Source: an uncultured Fibrobacter sp.
Lineage (GTDB): Bacteria > Fibrobacterota > Fibrobacteria > Fibrobacterales > Fibrobacteraceae
Assembly: GCA_937891805.1 (NCBI GenBank)
Contig: CALATK010000309.1
Coordinates: forward strand, 1 to 25,625
Reading direction: 5' to 3'
Length of the DNA: 25,625 bases
The translations under genes were made by a program, and so were the position numbers. Below are positions 6,805 to 15,630 of this stretch, one piece after another. The notes under the pieces were generated by a model, which saw only the letters and a program-made list of their open reading frames with translations, searched no databases and had not been told where the DNA came from. Position 1 is the stretch's first letter. The number at the start of each line of letters is the position of its first letter.

Positions 6805-8091
6805 ATGAAAGTCCTGGTCATTGGCTCCGTCTATCCGCGGTTCCACGAAGACGCCGAAGTCCCCTGGCTGCGCACCTCCATCGCCCACCTGAAAAAGGCA
6901 GGCCTACAGGTGCAGGTTCTCGCCCCCGCCTACAAGGGGCTGAAATCCCACGAAATCGACGGTGTGCCGGTGAACCGTTTCCGCTACGCCCCCGCAAGCC
7001 TAGAAATGCTCACCCACGAAGAAGGTGCACCCTCCAAAATGGCAAGCAAGCCCTGGCTGCAACTCCTCGCCATCCCCTACATCATCAGCGGTTTTTTCAA
7101 GTGCCTTGCCATCTGCCGCAAGTGGCGCCCTGACATCATCCACGCCCACTGGCCATTCCCCCACGCCTACATCGCTCTCGGGGCTGCTAAGTTGTTCAAA
7201 ATCCCGCTGGTGCTGAATTTTCACGGGGCTGAACTTTTGCTCATCCGCAAAAAGAAATGGGTGAAGCCCCTCCTGAAATTCGCCATCGGGCAAGCCCAGG
7301 CCGTGTTCGCCAACTCCAGCTTTACCGCCAGCAAGATCAAGGCCATCCGAAACGTCGATGTGGAATGGAGTCCGTACGGGACTACTCTAGACGAAAGACG
7401 AAAGACGAAAGACGAGAGGCGAGAGGCAGTGGAAGGGGGAAGCCTCCCCCTCGTCGGCACTACGTTGCCGACTACCCCTTCCAGGGGGGGACACCCCCGC
7501 AACGCCCCCGAACCTCACGCCATAAACGGCAAATTCAAGATCCTGTTCGTAGGGAGGCACATCGAGCGCAAGGGCATCTGCTACCTCATAGAAGCCGCCA
7601 AGTACCTGCCCAGGGACCAGTTCGAAATCCGCATCGTTGGCGTGGGAGACCTGACGGAAGAATTGAAGAAGCAAGCCGCCAGCATGCCGCCGGAATCTGC
7701 TGAAATCATCTTTACGGGCAAGCTTTCGCCAGAGGAACTTGCAAACGAATACAGGACCGCCAACGTCTTTACGCTCCCCGCCATCGTCGATAGCAAAGGC
7801 GATACCGAAGGACTGGGCGTAGTGCTCATCGAAGCGATGGAGCTTGGCCTCCCCGTAGTCGCGAGCAACGTCGGAGGAATTCCCGACGTAGTCGTTGACG
7901 GCGTCTCGGGCATCCTGGTCCCTGAAAAGTCCCCGGAAGCCCTCGCCAGCGCCTTCAAGAAGCTCTCCTCGGACGCCGGCCTCGTAAGGGACTTACTCGC
8001 CGGCGCCCGAAAACGCATCGCCGAATGCTTCACCTGGGACGGCATTATCGAGCGGCAAGTCCAGGCCTACGAAAAGTGCCTGAAAAGATAA
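6805..8091 (+). CDS. GT4-family glycosyltransferase with repeat-derived insertion
   Basis: The 428-residue protein has the two-domain GT-B fold. The N-terminal domain contains HAHWPFPHAY and LNFHGAEL (acceptor side). The C-terminal domain begins at KILFVGRHIERKGI, a classic start of the GT4 donor domain, and contains EGLGVVLIEAMELGLPVV with the EX7E motif that binds the nucleotide-sugar. It should transfer a sugar from an NDP-sugar to a glycan or lipid-linked acceptor at the cytoplasmic face; the sugar cannot be predicted. Between the domains, about 40 residues (DERRKTKDERREA through PRNAPEP, 7390-7512) are encoded by tandem heptamers and hairpins and are not expected in the family (see repeat entry). 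It follows the GGDEF-like gene by one base and ends 21 bases before the convergent sbcC. Domains on either side of the insert are intact. Confidence 0.88.
   Translation: MKVLVIGSVYPRFHEDAEVPWLRTSIAHLKKAGLQVQVLAPAYKGLKSHEIDGVPVNRFRYAPASLEMLTHEEGAPSKMASKPWLQLLAIPYIISGFFKCLAICRKWRPDIIHAHWPFPHAYIALGAAKLFKIPLVLNFHGAELLLIRKKKWVKPLLKFAIGQAQAVFANSSFTASKIKAIRNVDVEWSPYGTTLDERRKTKDERREAVEGGSLPLVGTTLPTTPSRGGHPRNAPEPHAINGKFKILFVGRHIERKGICYLIEAAKYLPRDQFEIRIVGVGDLTEELKKQAASMPPESAEIIFTGKLSPEELANEYRTANVFTLPAIVDSKGDTEGLGVVLIEAMELGLPVVASNVGGIPDVVVDGVSGILVPEKSPEALASAFKKLSSDAGLVRDLLAGARKRIAECFTWDGIIERQVQAYEKCLKR
7389..7499. repeat. compound repeat inserted in frame in the glycosyltransferase
   Basis: It begins with GACGAAA heptamers in tandem (7391-7411) decaying into GACGAGAG/GCGAGAG (7412-7427). 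It continues with nested hairpins: TGGAAGGGG (7430-7438) with CCCCTTCCA (7475-7483), GGGGGA (7435-7440) with TCCCCC (7445-7450), GTCGGCA (7453-7459) with TGCCGAC (7466-7472), and GGGGG (7486-7490) with CCCCC (7494-7498). There are no stop codons in the host frame. The arrangement looks like a mobile palindromic element rather than protein-driven sequence. Confidence 0.7.
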
Positions 8092-8112
8092 GTGCCGAAG
8101 CGCCTACCCCAA

Positions 8113-10920
8113 TTACACTTCTATCGTCACCCGACTGATTTTGTTTTCGTCCTTTTTCACCCGGACAATCTTGTCAATCTTGTGTTCCAGTTCGTTCACG
8201 TGACTGATAATGCCCACCAGGCGGTTTTCGCCAGCAAGGCCCTGCAAGGTATTGATAGCAAGCTTCAAGCTTTCATCGTCGAGAGAACCGAACCCTTCGT
8301 CCACGAACATGGTGTCCAGCTGGATTCCGCCCGCAGAACTTTGCACCTCGTCGGCAAGGCCCAAGGCAAGGGAAAGGGACGCCAAGAAGCTTTCGCCACC
8401 GCTCAACGTCTTTACATCGCGCTGCCTGCCGCTGGAATGGTCCAGCACGTTCAAGTCAAGACCACTTTGACTCCTGTTATTGGCGGCCTCGATACGGCGA
8501 ACCAGTTCATACTGGCCGTTGGAAAGTATGCGAAAACGGATGTTGGCACGGTTCACAATGCGGTCAAAGTAAGACGCCTGCACATAGGTCTCCAGCATCA
8601 CCTTGCCCTGACCTGAAAGCCCTCCGTTGGCGGTATCGGACAGATTCTTGATCCAGCCGCGTCTGCGGAGCTGCTCGCCCAGCGCACCCACCGTCTTGCC
8701 AATCTGTTCAAGTACATTCCGGTTCTGGGCAAGACGGGCAGAAACTTCGTTCTGCGAATGCGCGAGCGCATTGTGCGCTGCGGCGGCCTGATTACGGCTT
8801 GCCTGCAGGGCCGCAAGGTCGTATTCCGGAGCGCCTTCCAGCTGAGATGCAAGCGTTGACTTGCTTGCCTTCAGTTCGTTCACCTGCTTTTCGCATTCAG
8901 TAAATGCGGCAGTAGCTCTCTCCAGTTCGCGCTTGGATTCATCAAGCTTTGCCTGGATTTCGCGAATCTGCTTTTCGGCTTCCGTCTTGTTTTCAAAGGG
9001 CAGCTTTTTTGAAAGGTCTTCTGCCGCTTTCTTGGAAGACTCCACTTCGGCGCTTAGGCCCGAAATTTGCTTTTCCAGTCCAATTGCCGCGGCCTGCAAT
9101 TTTTCAAGTTCAGTTCGCTTTTCGGGAATCGTTTTTTCCAGGAAGGCCTTGCGCTTTTCCCGTCGTTCTTCTTCAGTTTTTGCACTAGTCAGCACATTCA
9201 TTTTTTCGCGGTTTTCAGCATATTCCCCATTACCCCGTTCCCGGGCGTCTTCCAGGCTACAGTCACCGAAAAGTTCCTGCACCAGCGCCTGGACGGCGGT
9301 CTGTTTTTCTTCGAACTTTCCCTTTGCCTGCGATGCGAGGCCACTCTTATCGTTACGGTCAGATTCTAGCCCCGACAAGGCCTTCTTGAGCTGTTCCAGT
9401 TCCACCTGACTAGGAGCATCTACGGACTTGCACGCCTTATGGGGATGGTGCGTAGAACCGCATACCGGACAAGGTTCATTTTCCACCAACGCATCGGCCA
9501 TAATTCCCGCCTGCTCATTCAAGAAGGCACGGTTTTTCGCCTCATACTCAGCCTGCTTTTCTTGATAGGCTTTATCGGCATCGACGTATGCCTTCTTCGC
9601 ACGTTCAAACGCTTCGCCTAGCGTGGACAATTCCTTGACATTCTTGCCCACCTTCTGCAAGTCCTCCTGTCTTGCCGAAAGCTTCTCGAGTTGGGCCAGC
9701 AATTCCTGCTTCTTTGCACCAGCATCACCAAGGTCTTTGAAATCTTTTTCAAGAAGTGCGATATTCGCCTTGAGCGAATCAGAGTCTTCGTGATTCTTCT
9801 GGAGCAATCCCTTAAGATTTTTACACTCAATTTCTTTCTTGACTGCGTCGGAGCGGTACGATTCCAGCTTGTCGTATTCCGGAAGTGAATTCCTGAGAGT
9901 CGTAATACGTTCTTGCAATTGGTCGCGCTCCGGCTGTTTGCCTTCGGCAGCAGTTTTTACGATCTTCAACGGTTCCAGCTTCGGCAAAAGGATTTCAAGA
10001 TCACCGGATGTCTTTTTTAATGACTCACGAGTCCTTTCTACATTCTGGGCGCGACCAAGCTCCTTGTCCATATCGGCAAGGCGCCTGCTACTTTCATCAG
10101 CTTCAGCTTTCAACTTTTGCAATGATTCGCCATCTTCAGCAAGAAGTGCCTGCACCAGATTACAAACGCCCTGCCAATCCGATACCTGTTTCTGGGTCGC
10201 CAAGTTTTTCTGACGTTCCAGCTCCGCCGCATTGGCAGATGTGCCGGAACATTGGACTTGCGCAACCAGGGTGTTTGCAGCCGATTCGCTCCCGCTGCAA
10301 AGCTTTTCTATTTCAGCAGCCCGTTTCTTGAGTTCCTCCTGCAAGTTGTTGAACTTGTCCGTCTTGAAAATCCTGCGGAAAATTTTCTTGCGTTCGTCGG
10401 TGGACGAAAGCAGCACCTTCATAAAGTCGCCCTGGGCAATCATGGCGATTTTCGTAAACTGGTCGCGGTCAATCCCGATGATTTCTTGCACTACGGCAGC
10501 AACTTCCTTTTCCTTGCTCACGGAACGGCTCGTTGGCCCTTGTTTACCGCTTGCATCAGGGTAATAGAATGTCACCGATGCAGGCTCCTTTGTAAAGCCT
10601 TCACCACGAGCCTTGGGGCGTTCGTATTCGGGATTGCGCACCACGCGATATTCCCTGCCTGCATAGACAAAGGTCAAGTCCACAAGTGTTGGAGTTTCGG
10701 GTTTTGCATTCAGACAACGGAACAGCTTTGCGTCATCGCGGCTTTCGCCACTGGCACGGCCAAACAGGGCATAAGTAATGGCGTCAAAAAGGGTCGTCTT
10801 ACCGGCTCCTGTATCGCCCGAAATCAGGTAGAGCCCATTTGCTCCGAGTTTGTCCAAATCAATGACCGTTCGATCCGCATAAGGGCCAAAAGCAGAAATT
10901 ACAAGCTTAGTCGGTCTCAT
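8113..10920 (-). CDS. sbcC: SbcC exonuclease subunit (Rad50-like ATPase)
   Basis: The 935-residue SMC/Rad50-type protein has Walker A GDTGAGKT at residues 35-42, two long coiled-coil arms rich in Lys/Glu/Gln, and a zinc-hook CPVC at about residue 484. It ends with the ABC signature LSGGESFLASLSLALGLAD (about 838) and Walker B MFVDEGFGSLDDE (about 870). With SbcD it forms the ATP-dependent nuclease that opens and degrades DNA hairpins and processes double-strand ends. This is notable in a genome fragment full of palindromic repeats. The start is ATG 10920, which overlaps the sbcD stop in the four bases ATGA and has GGGAGGA just upstream; an in-frame TTG at 10932 is rejected because it would precede that Shine-Dalgarno. 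The length is close to that of E. coli SbcC (about 1048) but somewhat short in the arms. Confidence 0.95.
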   Translation of the reverse strand: MRPTKLVISAFGPYADRTVIDLDKLGANGLYLISGDTGAGKTTLFDAITYALFGRASGESRDDAKLFRCLNAKPETPTLVDLTFVYAGREYRVVRNPEYERPKARGEGFTKEPASVTFYYPDASGKQGPTSRSVSKEKEVAAVVQEIIGIDRDQFTKIAMIAQGDFMKVLLSSTDERKKIFRRIFKTDKFNNLQEELKKRAAEIEKLCSGSESAANTLVAQVQCSGTSANAAELERQKNLATQKQVSDWQGVCNLVQALLAEDGESLQKLKAEADESSRRLADMDKELGRAQNVERTRESLKKTSGDLEILLPKLEPLKIVKTAAEGKQPERDQLQERITTLRNSLPEYDKLESYRSDAVKKEIECKNLKGLLQKNHEDSDSLKANIALLEKDFKDLGDAGAKKQELLAQLEKLSARQEDLQKVGKNVKELSTLGEAFERAKKAYVDADKAYQEKQAEYEAKNRAFLNEQAGIMADALVENEPCPVCGSTHHPHKACKSVDAPSQVELEQLKKALSGLESDRNDKSGLASQAKGKFEEKQTAVQALVQELFGDCSLEDARERGNGEYAENREKMNVLTSAKTEEERREKRKAFLEKTIPEKRTELEKLQAAAIGLEKQISGLSAEVESSKKAAEDLSKKLPFENKTEAEKQIREIQAKLDESKRELERATAAFTECEKQVNELKASKSTLASQLEGAPEYDLAALQASRNQAAAAHNALAHSQNEVSARLAQNRNVLEQIGKTVGALGEQLRRRGWIKNLSDTANGGLSGQGKVMLETYVQASYFDRIVNRANIRFRILSNGQYELVRRIEAANNRSQSGLDLNVLDHSSGRQRDVKTLSGGESFLASLSLALGLADEVQSSAGGIQLDTMFVDEGFGSLDDESLKLAINTLQGLAGENRLVGIISHVNELEHKIDKIVRVKKDENKISRVTIEV

Positions 10921-12104
10921 TTTTCCTCCCAAATGCCATCTATGATGTCCTGCACGAACTCACTTTCCTCTTCGTTCAATTCGCGCTTAGTCATACCGCT
11001 AAAGAATTCCCCGAAAAGTTCCATCGGGGTCTTCTGCTCCACCTTTCCGTCGCCTACCGTAACATGCTGATTGCGGGTGCGTTCGTTGTCATAATCCAGC
11101 ATCATCAAGTTCGGGTATATTCCGCGCAATTTCAAGACCGCATCAGGCACGTCATTTTCGTCCGTGAGTTTTACATAAACAAAATCATCAAGTTCAAGGC
11201 CTTCAGCCAACTGCCTCCGCTGAAATTCCGGCGAAACAAGCTCTGCAAACGTTCCTTTGATTTCGCGAACATCATGCTTGGGCGTCAGCGGAACCTCTCG
11301 AACTTCTATCCCGGCAAGCCCATCTGCAGATTTTCCTGCAAGTTCCACCACCGTCAAGGATTTCTTGTGGCCCGCCTCCGACAAAGAATATTTGAGAGGC
11401 GTTCCGCTGTAGCGCACGCGGGCGTTTCCAGCAGTATCCTTTGCCACGTTCTGAGGTTTGTGAATATGCCCGAGGGCTACATAGTCAAAACCATCGAAAA
11501 CAGAGGCATCCACATTGTCGAGGCCTCCCACGTTTTCCTCTGAATCACTCCGTTCTGCCCCCGTCACAAACTGGTGTGCCAGAAGCACGTTGCGACGCCC
11601 CGGCGTAAAATGCATCTGGGCAATCGCCATACGCATGGCAGAGGTATAATCCGTCACCTGGTCCCGCTCTTCGTCGCTGCCCAGGCAGGCGCGCACCGTC
11701 GCAGGACGCACAAAGGGGAGCATCCACACATCCACCTCGCCAAATTCATCTTGCAAGGTCACGGGAACAAACTCGCCACTACAAACCGGTGACATGTGCA
11801 CGCCCCGATCTTCCATGAGGCGGCCGCCAAAGGCTATGCGCTCCGCCGAATCGTGGTTTCCACTCAACACAAACACCTTTGTGCCAGTCTCGGATAGCCG
11901 CACCAAAAAGTCGTCCAGAACGGCAACCGCCTCGGCGCTGGGCACCGACTTGTCATAAACATCCCCCGCTACCAGGAGCGCATCGGGCTTTTCTCCCCTA
12001 ACCGCCTCCAGGATGCTCGCCAGGATATTCCTCTGTTCGTCGAGCATCGAATGTTCGCATATGCTTTTCCCGATATGCAAGTCCGCAGTATGTAAAAATT
12101 TCAT
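10917..12104 (-). CDS. sbcD: SbcD nuclease subunit (Mre11-like)
   Basis: The 395-residue calcineurin-like phosphoesterase shows all SbcD/Mre11 metal motifs: D8 and H10 (ADLHIGK), D48 (GDVYDK), N83-H84 (SGNHD), the later LLAHQF histidine and GHIH. The C-terminal capping domain and the helix that contacts the SbcC coiled coil follow. The protein provides the Mn-dependent nuclease site of the SbcCD complex. The start is set at ATG 12104, where the conserved KFLHTADLHIGK begins and AAGGA sits at good spacing; the frame extends 27 codons further upstream without family similarity. It overlaps sbcC by ATGA, so translation is coupled. The operon is divergent from the zinc-ribbon gene across 127 bases that should hold both promoters. 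Confidence 0.95.
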   Translation of the reverse strand: MKFLHTADLHIGKSICEHSMLDEQRNILASILEAVRGEKPDALLVAGDVYDKSVPSAEAVAVLDDFLVRLSETGTKVFVLSGNHDSAERIAFGGRLMEDRGVHMSPVCSGEFVPVTLQDEFGEVDVWMLPFVRPATVRACLGSDEERDQVTDYTSAMRMAIAQMHFTPGRRNVLLAHQFVTGAERSDSEENVGGLDNVDASVFDGFDYVALGHIHKPQNVAKDTAGNARVRYSGTPLKYSLSEAGHKKSLTVVELAGKSADGLAGIEVREVPLTPKHDVREIKGTFAELVSPEFQRRQLAEGLELDDFVYVKLTDENDVPDAVLKLRGIYPNLMMLDYDNERTRNQHVTVGDGKVEQKTPMELFGEFFSGMTKRELNEEESEFVQDIIDGIWEEK

Positions 12105-12231
12105 TTTTCCTTCTTTTTTCCCGTTAAGGGGCGTTCTTTGACCCGCCCGTAAATATAGTATCGTCATTATGGCACAAAATGTCAAATTTCTCCTTTATTT
12201 TTATCTTTCTTTCTATAATAAAGGACTTTCT

Positions 12232-12687
12232 ATGCCAATAAGTGTTGCCGAATGGACCTGTCCCGAATGCAAAACCAAGAACCGTGAAACCTGCAACGCC
12301 TGGATGTACGGCAGCCCTGTTCGGCAGTGCAAGGCATGCCGCAGTGAATACCTGGACCGGCGATTCCGCGAGGTGGCCATTGACGGTTTTGACCCCCGAA
12401 GCAACAACCCCAAATTTTACATGAAGGGAGCCTTGTTTCTCCTTGTATTGGCACTGGTTGCCGGAGGTCTTGCCTTCTATCAACACACCAATGGTTACTA
12501 TTCCGTAAAAGTCCTTGCAGTTGCTGGAGCTTCGGCGCTAGGCTCCCTTGCATGCCTTGTCATGCTCGCCCGTATCAAGATGGGATTCCAGTCCAAGGAC
12601 AACGAAAAATACATGGCCGAATCCAAAGCCCGACTGGCAGACCCCGCCTATGTTGAAAAACTGAGAAAATACGGTTACAAGGTGTAA
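12232..12687 (+). CDS. zinc-ribbon membrane protein, hypothetical
   Basis: The start ATG 12232 has AAGGA at 12221-12225; the in-frame ATG 12169 lacks one. The 151-residue protein begins with a zinc-ribbon: CPEC (C10, C13) and CKAC (C33, C36), with an extra C21. Two membrane helices follow (about residues 65-84, GALFLLVLALVAGGLAFY, and 90-112), then a short Lys-rich tail. The predicted form is an inner-membrane protein with a cytoplasmic metal-binding head. I do not recognise a function. Its neighbour at 12707 starts 19 bases after the stop and is likely co-transcribed. Confidence 0.65.
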   Translation: MPISVAEWTCPECKTKNRETCNAWMYGSPVRQCKACRSEYLDRRFREVAIDGFDPRSNNPKFYMKGALFLLVLALVAGGLAFYQHTNGYYSVKVLAVAGASALGSLACLVMLARIKMGFQSKDNEKYMAESKARLADPAYVEKLRKYGYKV

Positions 12688-12706
12688 ACCCGCATATTTC
12701 AAGCAA

Positions 12707-13786
12707 ATGAAAAGGCTTTTGATAATAGTTTCTCTGCTCTGGGCAGCCAACGCACTTGCTGAATCACAGGAGGAACTTTATTATCGTGCACTCAAGGCCG
12801 AAGAGGCTGGCGATATTCCCCACGCGCTGGACTTGTTTGATTCTGCGGTAGCGGTATCAGGACCATACACAGCAGAAATTCAAGAGATTATCGATGATTA
12901 TCAAAGTGTCTTGAAGGAATACGACGAATACTCCGCAGACGATTCCTCCCAAAATCCCTGGTCGTTCCACACTTACGGCACCATCAACTACAGCGGCCTG
13001 CACTATAAGAAAAAAGGGACCTCTGACGCCGAAACCGGAGGCGAAGCCGCCGCATCAATAAACGCATCTGTAGAATACGAATCCCAAAACTGGAGTCACG
13101 CGTTAGAATTGAATGTATCGGGAGATTGGTTTATCGACAAGGACGACATGCCCTCCCTGGATACAAACTCCTGGGAAACGTCGGTCGGCATCGGCTACAG
13201 TCTTATCGGAAACGCCTTGATTCTAGATATCGGTGCAAGTATAAACTTTTCAGAAAATGAAGAATGGAATCCCGACTTTTATATCTGGGCAGAAAGGTAC
13301 CTTGCACAAAACGGCAAGCAAAAATTCGGTCTCGCCACTAGCGCCTACAAAAATTTCGACGGCCCAACATCGGCATCATTCTACGGCACGTGGCACCGCT
13401 TTACCAAATACGGATGGAACAGCACCATCTACGCAGGAGCAAGGTATGAATCTGACTCGCTCAGTTCCCTGTATATTCTAAAATGGCTCGGGCCTTCTTT
13501 AAGGCCATCTGTTTCGTATAAGTTTAAAACAGACATTTCCGTCGAGACAAAGTTGAACCTGTTCTACGGATTTGTGATTGACGAGCCCGCCACAACCTAT
13601 GACGGCGTTCAAAAATTCAGCGGTTCCTGGGCATTCAACATCTCATGGAAACCGGGTATGTTCGGAACCTTTATAGGGTTCGAACAACTCTACCGGCATT
13701 ATCTCAACACATCGGAATACAGCATCGGCTATCCTAAATGGAGCCTCCTGTCCAAATTGAAGGCCGGAATCAGGTGGAATATTTAA
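12707..13786 (+). CDS. predicted outer-membrane barrel with N-terminal TPR-like helices
   Basis: The 359-residue protein has a clear signal peptide (MKRLLIIVSLLWAANALA, cleavage after residue 18). About 55 helical residues follow, reading like one or two TPR units (EELYYRALKAEEAGDIPHAL, then LFDSAVAVSGPY). The remaining ~260 residues are rich in Tyr/Trp/Gly with alternating polarity (HTYGTINYSGLHY; GWNSTIYAGARYE; KLKAGIRWNI), indicating an outer-membrane barrel. The family is not recognised; similar TPR-plus-barrel proteins occur in Fibrobacter-type genomes, which is recollection rather than proof. Transcription ends at the hairpin just after the stop. It probably shares a transcript with the zinc-ribbon protein gene. 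Confidence 0.6.
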   Translation: MKRLLIIVSLLWAANALAESQEELYYRALKAEEAGDIPHALDLFDSAVAVSGPYTAEIQEIIDDYQSVLKEYDEYSADDSSQNPWSFHTYGTINYSGLHYKKKGTSDAETGGEAAASINASVEYESQNWSHALELNVSGDWFIDKDDMPSLDTNSWETSVGIGYSLIGNALILDIGASINFSENEEWNPDFYIWAERYLAQNGKQKFGLATSAYKNFDGPTSASFYGTWHRFTKYGWNSTIYAGARYESDSLSSLYILKWLGPSLRPSVSYKFKTDISVETKLNLFYGFVIDEPATTYDGVQKFSGSWAFNISWKPGMFGTFIGFEQLYRHYLNTSEYSIGYPKWSLLSKLKAGIRWNI

Positions 13787-13811
13787 AAAGGACGCACGTG
13801 GCGCCCTTTTT
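13785..13811 (+). terminator. intrinsic terminator after the barrel gene
   Basis: AAAAAGG (13785-13791) pairs with CCTTTTT (13805-13811), with one mismatch and a further CGC/GCG pairing towards the loop. The A-run and T-run on the two sides make it usable in both directions. This suits its place between the plus-strand barrel gene and the 3' end of the convergent Lys-rich gene. Confidence 0.75.
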
Positions 13812-13835
13812 CATAACTAAAATGCTCGCAAAGAA

Positions 13836-14261
13836 TTACTTGTGGCGGCCTTTGCCCTTTTGATCTTTACGGGCTTCCTTTTCGGCCTGCTTTGCTTCTT
13901 TGCGCTCGGCCTTTCTGGCCTCCTTGTCAGCCTTCCAAGCTTCCTTATCGGCCTTTTTAGCCTCTTTTTCGGCCTGCTTGGCTTCTTTACGTTCGGCTCG
14001 AGCAGCAGCGCGCTCTTCTTTCAGAGCCTTCATTTCGGCCTTGTGATTGGCAATTTCTGCCTTTTTAGCGTCCTTGCGCTCAAAGCGTTCCTTAGCACGA
14101 TCGGCCCTGGGATCTTGCTTTTCGACCTTGCTAGCGGACTCGTCGCCAGAAACCTCCTGCACGGCGGCATTTTCTATAGCAGAAGTGGTTTCATCTTGGG
14201 CAAAAGAGGCGGCCGCAAAGAAACCTACTAATGCCATTGTCATTGCTGGAATCATTTTCAT
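13836..14261 (-). CDS. secreted Lys/Glu/Ala-rich helical protein
   Basis: The 141-residue protein has a signal peptide (MKMIPAMTMALVGFFAAASFA, cleavage before QDET). It is then almost wholly composed of Lys, Glu, Ala, Arg and Asp. Imperfect 7-11 residue units such as EAKQAEKEAKKADKEA and EARKAERKEAKQAEKEA repeat through the C-terminal half. Such a sequence should form a long single charged helix in the periplasm or outside. It is too low in complexity to assign a family. The Shine-Dalgarno GAGG precedes ATG 14261. It lies convergent to the barrel gene across the bidirectional terminator. The gene may expand or contract by slippage between its DNA repeats. The plus-strand frame opposite it is hydrophobic only as a mirror of these codons. 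Confidence 0.6.
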   Translation of the reverse strand: MKMIPAMTMALVGFFAAASFAQDETTSAIENAAVQEVSGDESASKVEKQDPRADRAKERFERKDAKKAEIANHKAEMKALKEERAAARAERKEAKQAEKEAKKADKEAWKADKEARKAERKEAKQAEKEARKDQKGKGRHK

Positions 14262-14433
14262 AATGAACCTCGTGTGTTTAATTCTACCCCCTATGTCTTG
14301 AAAAATACCTCATTTTTGGAGGGTTTGCGAGGCTTTTTTCATGCATTTAAGCAGAATAATTCGGGGAAACCTCGCCGTTAAAGGTCAAACGGGAAGAAAG
14401 CTCCCATTTTTCAAATAAGCTTGCTATTTTATC

Positions 14434-15612
14434 CTATTCGGCAAACGTGAAGCGGATTACCCACATGTCGGCATCGCTGCCCGCACGCACGGGCGGCCCC
14501 CAGCAGTCCACACCGGCGCTCACCAGCCAGCGGACACCATCTAGCATACCTTCGCCAAAGGCAAGACGCCACACGAAGTTGATGACGATGGTTCCCGGGA
14601 AAAATTGCCCGTTGTGAGTATGTCCCGAAAAGGCAAAGTCCGGCAAGCGTCCGGAATATTCAGGCTCGATTCCCTTGGGCTGGTGGTCCATCAGAATCCA
14701 GGGACGAACGCTATCATTAGGAGCAAGACTTGCCAGGGGAACACGTTCTATCCCGCGGCGGCGAGCCACCTGAAAGTCGGTACGGCCTGTAAAGCAGGCA
14801 TATCCGATACAGGCGCTGGAATCGTCCAGCACCACAAAGCCCACCTTGCGCATCCAGGCATCAGGATCGGAATCGCCCCTCTCCTGCATGGATTCGTGAT
14901 TTCCGTTGATCGCCACGGCGGCCACTTTCGCCTTGGAGGTGAGTTGCCTGAACAGGGAGTCATAACCCCATTCGTCCAGCTGCATCGTGGAAACATCGGC
15001 TAGGTCTCCCCCGAAAAGCAGGTAGTCCGGTGCGATGGAATCCACGCTAGCAATCATGCGCTCCAGCTTGGCCCGCCTGAAAAGCGGGTCCACGTGGACA
15101 TCGCTGAAAAACACCGCCGTAAAGCCGGACAGTGCCTGCAATGTGACGACGGAACTGTCTGTAACCGAACTATCGGCGACTGCAGCAGAATCCGTTGATG
15201 CCACGACAACGTGGCTACTGGGCAATTTTACCGTCGTTTCTAGAAGCCTGTAGTTGCCGTTATGGGGAACTCCATAGACAAACAGCCCAACGGTCAACAA
15301 AATCGTCACCGCGAGCAGAATGCGGCTGGCAAATGTCAACATCTGGAGCGACATCGCCTGGCGCAGAACCACACGGCGGCCCAGTCTGAACAAATCCCAC
15401 GGGATGTATAAAAGAAGGGCCTGGCAAAGCCACACCGAAGTGAAGGCCACGACAGCACAGCCAACCAGCGTGTCGCGGAAAAACATGCCTAGAAATATGG
15501 AAACAAGAATCCCGAGGGCAATCAACTTGCCCTTTTTGCCGGAAGCCACAGGACTCACGTTGGCATAAATCAGGACAAGGCCAGCGACTAGGATGAACAG
15601 GAAAATGAACAT
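14434..15612 (-). CDS. membrane-anchored metallophosphoesterase (YkuE-like)
   Basis: The 392-residue protein has four N-terminal hydrophobic segments (about 1-18, 30-44, 50-70, 97-114), then a calcineurin-like phosphoesterase domain with all metal motifs: SDVHVD (D171, H173), GGDLAD (D203), GNHE (N238, H239), DHQP and SGHTHNGQFFP. This layout is that of YkuE/YaeI-like membrane phosphoesterases, which act on phospholipid or nucleotide substrates (YaeI on lipid A precursors, UDP-2,3-diacylglucosamine or related). The exact substrate here is not set. A Ser/Thr/Asp/Val spacer (about residues 138-158, with DSSV units) between membrane and catalytic parts seems longer than usual. It lies 18 bases after the stop of the lipoprotein gene on the same strand and may be its operon partner. 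Confidence 0.85.
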   Translation of the reverse strand: MFIFLFILVAGLVLIYANVSPVASGKKGKLIALGILVSIFLGMFFRDTLVGCAVVAFTSVWLCQALLLYIPWDLFRLGRRVVLRQAMSLQMLTFASRILLAVTILLTVGLFVYGVPHNGNYRLLETTVKLPSSHVVVASTDSAAVADSSVTDSSVVTLQALSGFTAVFFSDVHVDPLFRRAKLERMIASVDSIAPDYLLFGGDLADVSTMQLDEWGYDSLFRQLTSKAKVAAVAINGNHESMQERGDSDPDAWMRKVGFVVLDDSSACIGYACFTGRTDFQVARRRGIERVPLASLAPNDSVRPWILMDHQPKGIEPEYSGRLPDFAFSGHTHNGQFFPGTIVINFVWRLAFGEGMLDGVRWLVSAGVDCWGPPVRAGSDADMWVIRFTFAE

Positions 15613-15630
15613 GTGTCAAAAATAGTAATC

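Noticed and set aside
10917..10932. TTG at 10932 as the sbcC start
   Set aside because: It would lie upstream of and include the GGGAGGA ribosome site; ATG 10920 has that site at good spacing and the ATGA overlap.
12105..12231. Promoters between sbcD and the zinc-ribbon gene
   Set aside because: TTGACC and TATAGT occur but at the wrong spacing, and TATAAT at 12214 is too close to the start codon to leave room for the Shine-Dalgarno.
13842..14231. A hydrophobic plus-strand frame resembling a membrane protein
   Set aside because: Its Leu/Phe-rich sequence is the exact reverse reading of the Lys/Glu/Ala repeats on the minus strand, which has the signal peptide and the ribosome site.
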